Shown: piece after piece, positions 61,607-64,000 of the stretch
Layout of the letters: each line of letters opens with the position of its first letter
How positions within the stretch are numbered: the stretch's first letter is position 1
DNA from: CAIOHW01 sp964432565
Lineage (GTDB): Bacteria > Bdellovibrionota > UBA1018
Assembly (NCBI GenBank): GCA_964432565.1
Contig: CAYSOA010000002.1
Coordinates: forward strand, 1-64,000
Reading direction: 5' to 3'
Length of the DNA stretch: 64,000 bases
Program-made: the position numbers and the translations under genes
The notes under the pieces: model-generated
What the model was told of the DNA's origin: nothing
Seen by the model: the letters and a program-made list of their open reading frames with translations, nothing else
The model's database searches: none

Positions 61607-62866
61607 TCAACTTGAGATGCGCTCAACGGTGGCACCCAGCGCCTGAAGTTTTTCTTCCATGCGTTCGTAGCCACGATCGAGATGGTAGATTCGGCTCACA
61701 AGCGTTTCACCACTGGCACAAAGGCCGGCGATGATCAGGCTGGCGCTTGCCCGCAGGTCGGTTGCCATCACGGGGGCCCCCTTCAGCTGCCCCCTACCCT
61801 TCACTACTGCACTCTTTCCTCGAATGGAGATGTCAGCTCCAAGACGAGAAAGCTCGGGCACATGCATGAAACGATTTTCAAAGACCGTCTCGGTAATCAC
61901 TGACGCTCCATCCGCGATCGTCATCGCCGCCATGAATTGCGCCTGCATATCCGTTGGAAAGCCCGGATGGGGAAGCGTCGTCACATCGGTTGCCTTCGGT
62001 CTTCCTTCGGATCTCAGCCCGATAAACTGCGGACCCCGGTCGATGACGGCGCCCGCTTCCTCGAGCTTCACCAGAACGGGCTCGAGAAACTCGGCATCAA
62101 GCCCATTGACGCGAACTTCTCCGCCCGTGGCGAATCCGGCACAAAGAAAGGTTCCGGCCTCAATCCGATCGCCAATGATGCGATGAGTGCAGGAATTCAG
62201 CGAATCCTTGCCCTGAACACGAATCGTCTCAGTACCCTCGCCTTCAATTTCTGCCCCCATGGCCCGCAAGGCCCGGGCAAGGTCGACGATCTCGGGCTCT
62301 TTGGCACAGTTCTCAAGCAGCGACTCTCCCTTCGCCAAGGTCGCCGCCATCAGAATATTTTCGGTGGCACCGACACTCGGGTATTCGAATGCGACCCGAT
62401 TTCCCACGAGACGCCTCGCATCAGCGATGACGTACCCTTCTTCGAGTTGGATTCTCGCACCCAATTTCTCAAGACCGACGAGATGATAGTTGATGGGCCG
62501 CGCCCCAATGGCGCACCCGCCGGGGAGGGACACCTTCGCATGCCCGTACTTCGCCACCAGGGGACCAAGCACAAAGACCGAGGCTCGCATTGTCTTGACG
62601 AGCTCATAGGGTGCCTCCTGCGAAGTGATCGTCGCGGGATCGAGCACCGCTCGATTGGCGGCGCGATCGAAGTCGACGCTCATGCCCATGTTCGCCAGAA
62701 GCCTGCAGAGCGTGCGAATATCCATGAGATCGGGAACCCGATCAAAGGTACTGGGGCCAGTACCGAGAATTGCCGACACAAGCACAGGCAGCGCCGCATT
62801 CTTGGCTCCACTGACTTCCACCTCACCACGAAGGGCAACGCCCCCTTGAATCTTCATCTGGTCCAT
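61607..62866 (-). CDS. murA: UDP-N-acetylglucosamine 1-carboxyvinyltransferase MurA
   Basis: First committed step of peptidoglycan synthesis: PEP + UDP-GlcNAc. 419 residues. N-terminal VSGAKNAALPVLVSAIL; the catalytic loop PGGCAIGARPINYH with Cys118, which is the fosfomycin target; second half with TDMQAQFMAAM and ENRFMHVPELSRLGADI. Start taken as ATG 62866 (MDQMKIQGG); an ATG three codons later overlaps the prmC stop. Confidence 0.96.
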   Translation of the reverse strand: MDQMKIQGGVALRGEVEVSGAKNAALPVLVSAILGTGPSTFDRVPDLMDIRTLCRLLANMGMSVDFDRAANRAVLDPATITSQEAPYELVKTMRASVFVLGPLVAKYGHAKVSLPGGCAIGARPINYHLVGLEKLGARIQLEEGYVIADARRLVGNRVAFEYPSVGATENILMAATLAKGESLLENCAKEPEIVDLARALRAMGAEIEGEGTETIRVQGKDSLNSCTHRIIGDRIEAGTFLCAGFATGGEVRVNGLDAEFLEPVLVKLEEAGAVIDRGPQFIGLRSEGRPKATDVTTLPHPGFPTDMQAQFMAAMTIADGASVITETVFENRFMHVPELSRLGADISIRGKSAVVKGRGQLKGAPVMATDLRASASLIIAGLCASGETLVSRIYHLDRGYERMEEKLQALGATVERISS

Positions 62867-63765
62867 GCGGTCAACTCTGCCTCCAAAATGCGGCTCTTCC
62901 CAGCGAGATCTGGATGGATCTTCACGTTCTCGAAGCGCCGAAGAAACAGGGACTGAATCTGGTCTGCTCGCTCGTGCGGAACTTCAAGAAAAAGCCTGCC
63001 CCCCTTCCTCAAGACTTCAGAAGCCTCCTCGGCAATCTTTCGATAATAGAATAAGGGGTCGGACTCCGGTGCAAAGAGCGCCTGAGGAGGCTCGAACCGC
63101 GCCACCTCGGGCTCAACTTCAGTCGCGTCGCGAAGCAGATAGGGTGGATTACTCACCAGGAAATCCAGCTTGCGCTGCCCTCGATCGCACCACTCTCGGA
63201 CCCGCCCCAGGACATCGCTCGACTCTTCCACTGCAAGCCAGACGATGCCGCTCTCGACCCCCAGACGGAGCGCATTGTCCTGCGCCCGCCGAAGGGCTTC
63301 GGGGCTCGATTCAGTCGCAAGCATCCGAAGTCCGGGCGCACTCTCCAGAAGAAGACTGATCGGAATCACGCCGCTTCCGGTGCCGAGATCCGCACCGAAA
63401 AGGGTCATTCCCGAAAGTGAACGAAGCCATCCCAGCACGCGCTCGACCAGCACCTCGGTCTCGGGACGAGGAATCAGCACCTCGGGACCAACCTCGAAGT
63501 AGTGACCGAAAAAACATTGCTCCCGTGTCAGATGCTGAAGAGGCACTCCTGCCTGGATTCGTTTTTCGGCCCAGATACGGGCCTGAGTGACCCACTCCGA
63601 ACCGGGAAGACTCTCTCCGGAGTGAAGTTGTGGGCGCTGCAAACGGCGACTCCCCGGGAACTCTCGATGAAATGCCGCCTCTAGCAGGATTTCGAGCTCG
63701 TGCTCGGGGAGCTTGCCTGAATAGTCGTCAAAATATTTTTGAATCAGCTCAAAGCTCGACACCAC
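62854..63765 (-). CDS. prmC: Release-factor glutamine methyltransferase PrmC
   Basis: N5-methylates the GGQ glutamine of release factors. About 303 residues. N-terminal helical domain (LIQKYFDDYSGKLPEHELEI), PLQHLTREQCFFGHYFEVGP, IPRPETEVLVE, GADLGTGSGVIPISLLLESA (SAM), ATESSPEALRRAQDNA, and catalytic FLVSNPPYL. GTG at 63765 has AAGG seven bases upstream; an in-frame TTG two codons earlier (63771) is the alternative. Directly downstream of prfA, its substrate gene. Confidence 0.94.
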   Translation of the reverse strand: MVSSFELIQKYFDDYSGKLPEHELEILLEAAFHREFPGSRRLQRPQLHSGESLPGSEWVTQARIWAEKRIQAGVPLQHLTREQCFFGHYFEVGPEVLIPRPETEVLVERVLGWLRSLSGMTLFGADLGTGSGVIPISLLLESAPGLRMLATESSPEALRRAQDNALRLGVESGIVWLAVEESSDVLGRVREWCDRGQRKLDFLVSNPPYLLRDATEVEPEVARFEPPQALFAPESDPLFYYRKIAEEASEVLRKGGRLFLEVPHERADQIQSLFLRRFENVKIHPDLAGKSRILEAELTAWTR

Positions 63766-63774
63766 TCGCAAACC

Positions 63775-64000
63775 TTAAGTCGAGAGCCCTTGCGCCTTGA
63801 GCGCTTCCACCTGATAGTACGCCTGCAGGCCATCAAGGATCTCATCAATCTTCCCCTCCATGACCGAGTCCAGCTGATAAAGGGTTAAACCGATTCGATG
63901 GTCCGTCAGACGTCCCTGCGGAAAGTTATAAGTCCGAATCCGCTCGCTCCTATCTCCGGTGCCCACCATGGTGCGACGAGCATCCGAATGCTCTCTCGCA
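63775..64000 (-). CDS. prfA: Peptide chain release factor 1, C-terminal fragment (truncated by right edge)
   Basis: The last ~75 residues of RF1: ...VGTGDRSERIRTYNFPQGRL, TDHRIGLTLYQLDSVMEGKI and the final KAQGLST. This is the ribosome-binding C-terminal domain after the GGQ region; the reading frame stays open to the window edge (EHSDARRTM upstream). Terminates translation at UAA/UAG. First gene of the prfA-prmC-murA-hinT order. Confidence 0.93.
   Translation of the reverse strand, partial: AREHSDARRTMVGTGDRSERIRTYNFPQGRLTDHRIGLTLYQLDSVMEGKIDEILDGLQAYYQVEALKAQGLST

Noticed and set aside
1..64000. Prophage, IS element, CRISPR array or integrative element
   Set aside because: No transposase, integrase, phage structural gene or regularly spaced repeats were seen; gene order is operonic and housekeeping in character.

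Overview
The window is a chromosomal segment of a GC-rich diderm (LPS-bearing) bacterium. It carries genes for lipid A and LPS assembly (lpxC, an LptF/G permease, a heptosyltransferase-like GT9, lolA), a bacterial SMC, an alpha2-type glycyl-tRNA synthetase, pyruvate phosphate dikinase and a serine palmitoyltransferase-like enzyme. Together with many secreted or barrel proteins of unknown family this suggests a deltaproteobacteria-like lineage such as Bdellovibrionota; that placement is inference, because no rRNA is present. Two runs of N (25413-25512 and 29068-29077) show a draft or metagenomic assembly. No prophage, IS element or CRISPR array was seen.

Layout. 0-4.3 kb: a truncated hypothetical gene divergent from an XRE regulator, a secreted Cys-containing protein, peptide deformylase, a DUF1295 membrane enzyme and a 2OG-oxygenase-like protein. 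4.3-8.6 kb: glyS, followed in the +1 frame by ppdK, then a strong terminator. 8.6-14.9 kb: a giant metzincin-type lipoprotein protease, a barrel protein, and an 800-bp non-coding stretch that holds a probable structured RNA ending in a terminator. 14.9-22.8 kb: smc-lolA, yajQ, rimO-rhodanese-queG. 22.8-29.5 kb: an MFS exporter, a split transketolase and an XylFGH-type sugar ABC transporter (both of the latter loci are interrupted by assembly gaps). 29.5-34.7 kb: a cyclic-nucleotide-domain protein, trmL, asnS, pepA, lptF/G. Around 34.75-34.86 kb lies an AT-rich island with DnaA-box-like sites. 34.8-37.9 kb: a RodZ-like protein, a PilW-like TPR lipoprotein and an RNA m5U methyltransferase. 37.9-44.7 kb: lepA, a signal-peptidase-like gene lacking the catalytic lysine, pyrB-pyrC-carA, an unknown coupled gene, and a small His-rich secreted protein.

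44.8-53.7 kb is a surface-polysaccharide region (GT9, three GT2 enzymes, ugd, a class I amidotransferase, an AglD-like flippase-type membrane protein), followed by a minimal RecQ-like helicase and a barrel protein. 53.7-64 kb is mostly on the minus strand: tRNA-Pro(GGG), lpxC, an operon of serine palmitoyltransferase, a GNAT/YghO-like acyltransferase and ruvC-ruvA-ruvB, then an OmpR-type regulator and prfA-prmC-murA-hinT.

Most genes are in tight operons with 4-base ATGA overlaps. The most interesting points are the glyS/ppdK junction, where ppdK has no start codon after the glyS stop and is joined by a +1 step at AGG-UAA; the Lys-to-Arg signal peptidase; the probable sphingolipid pair fused to the ruv operon; the unassigned structured RNA upstream of smc; and the DnaA-box/AT-rich cluster.
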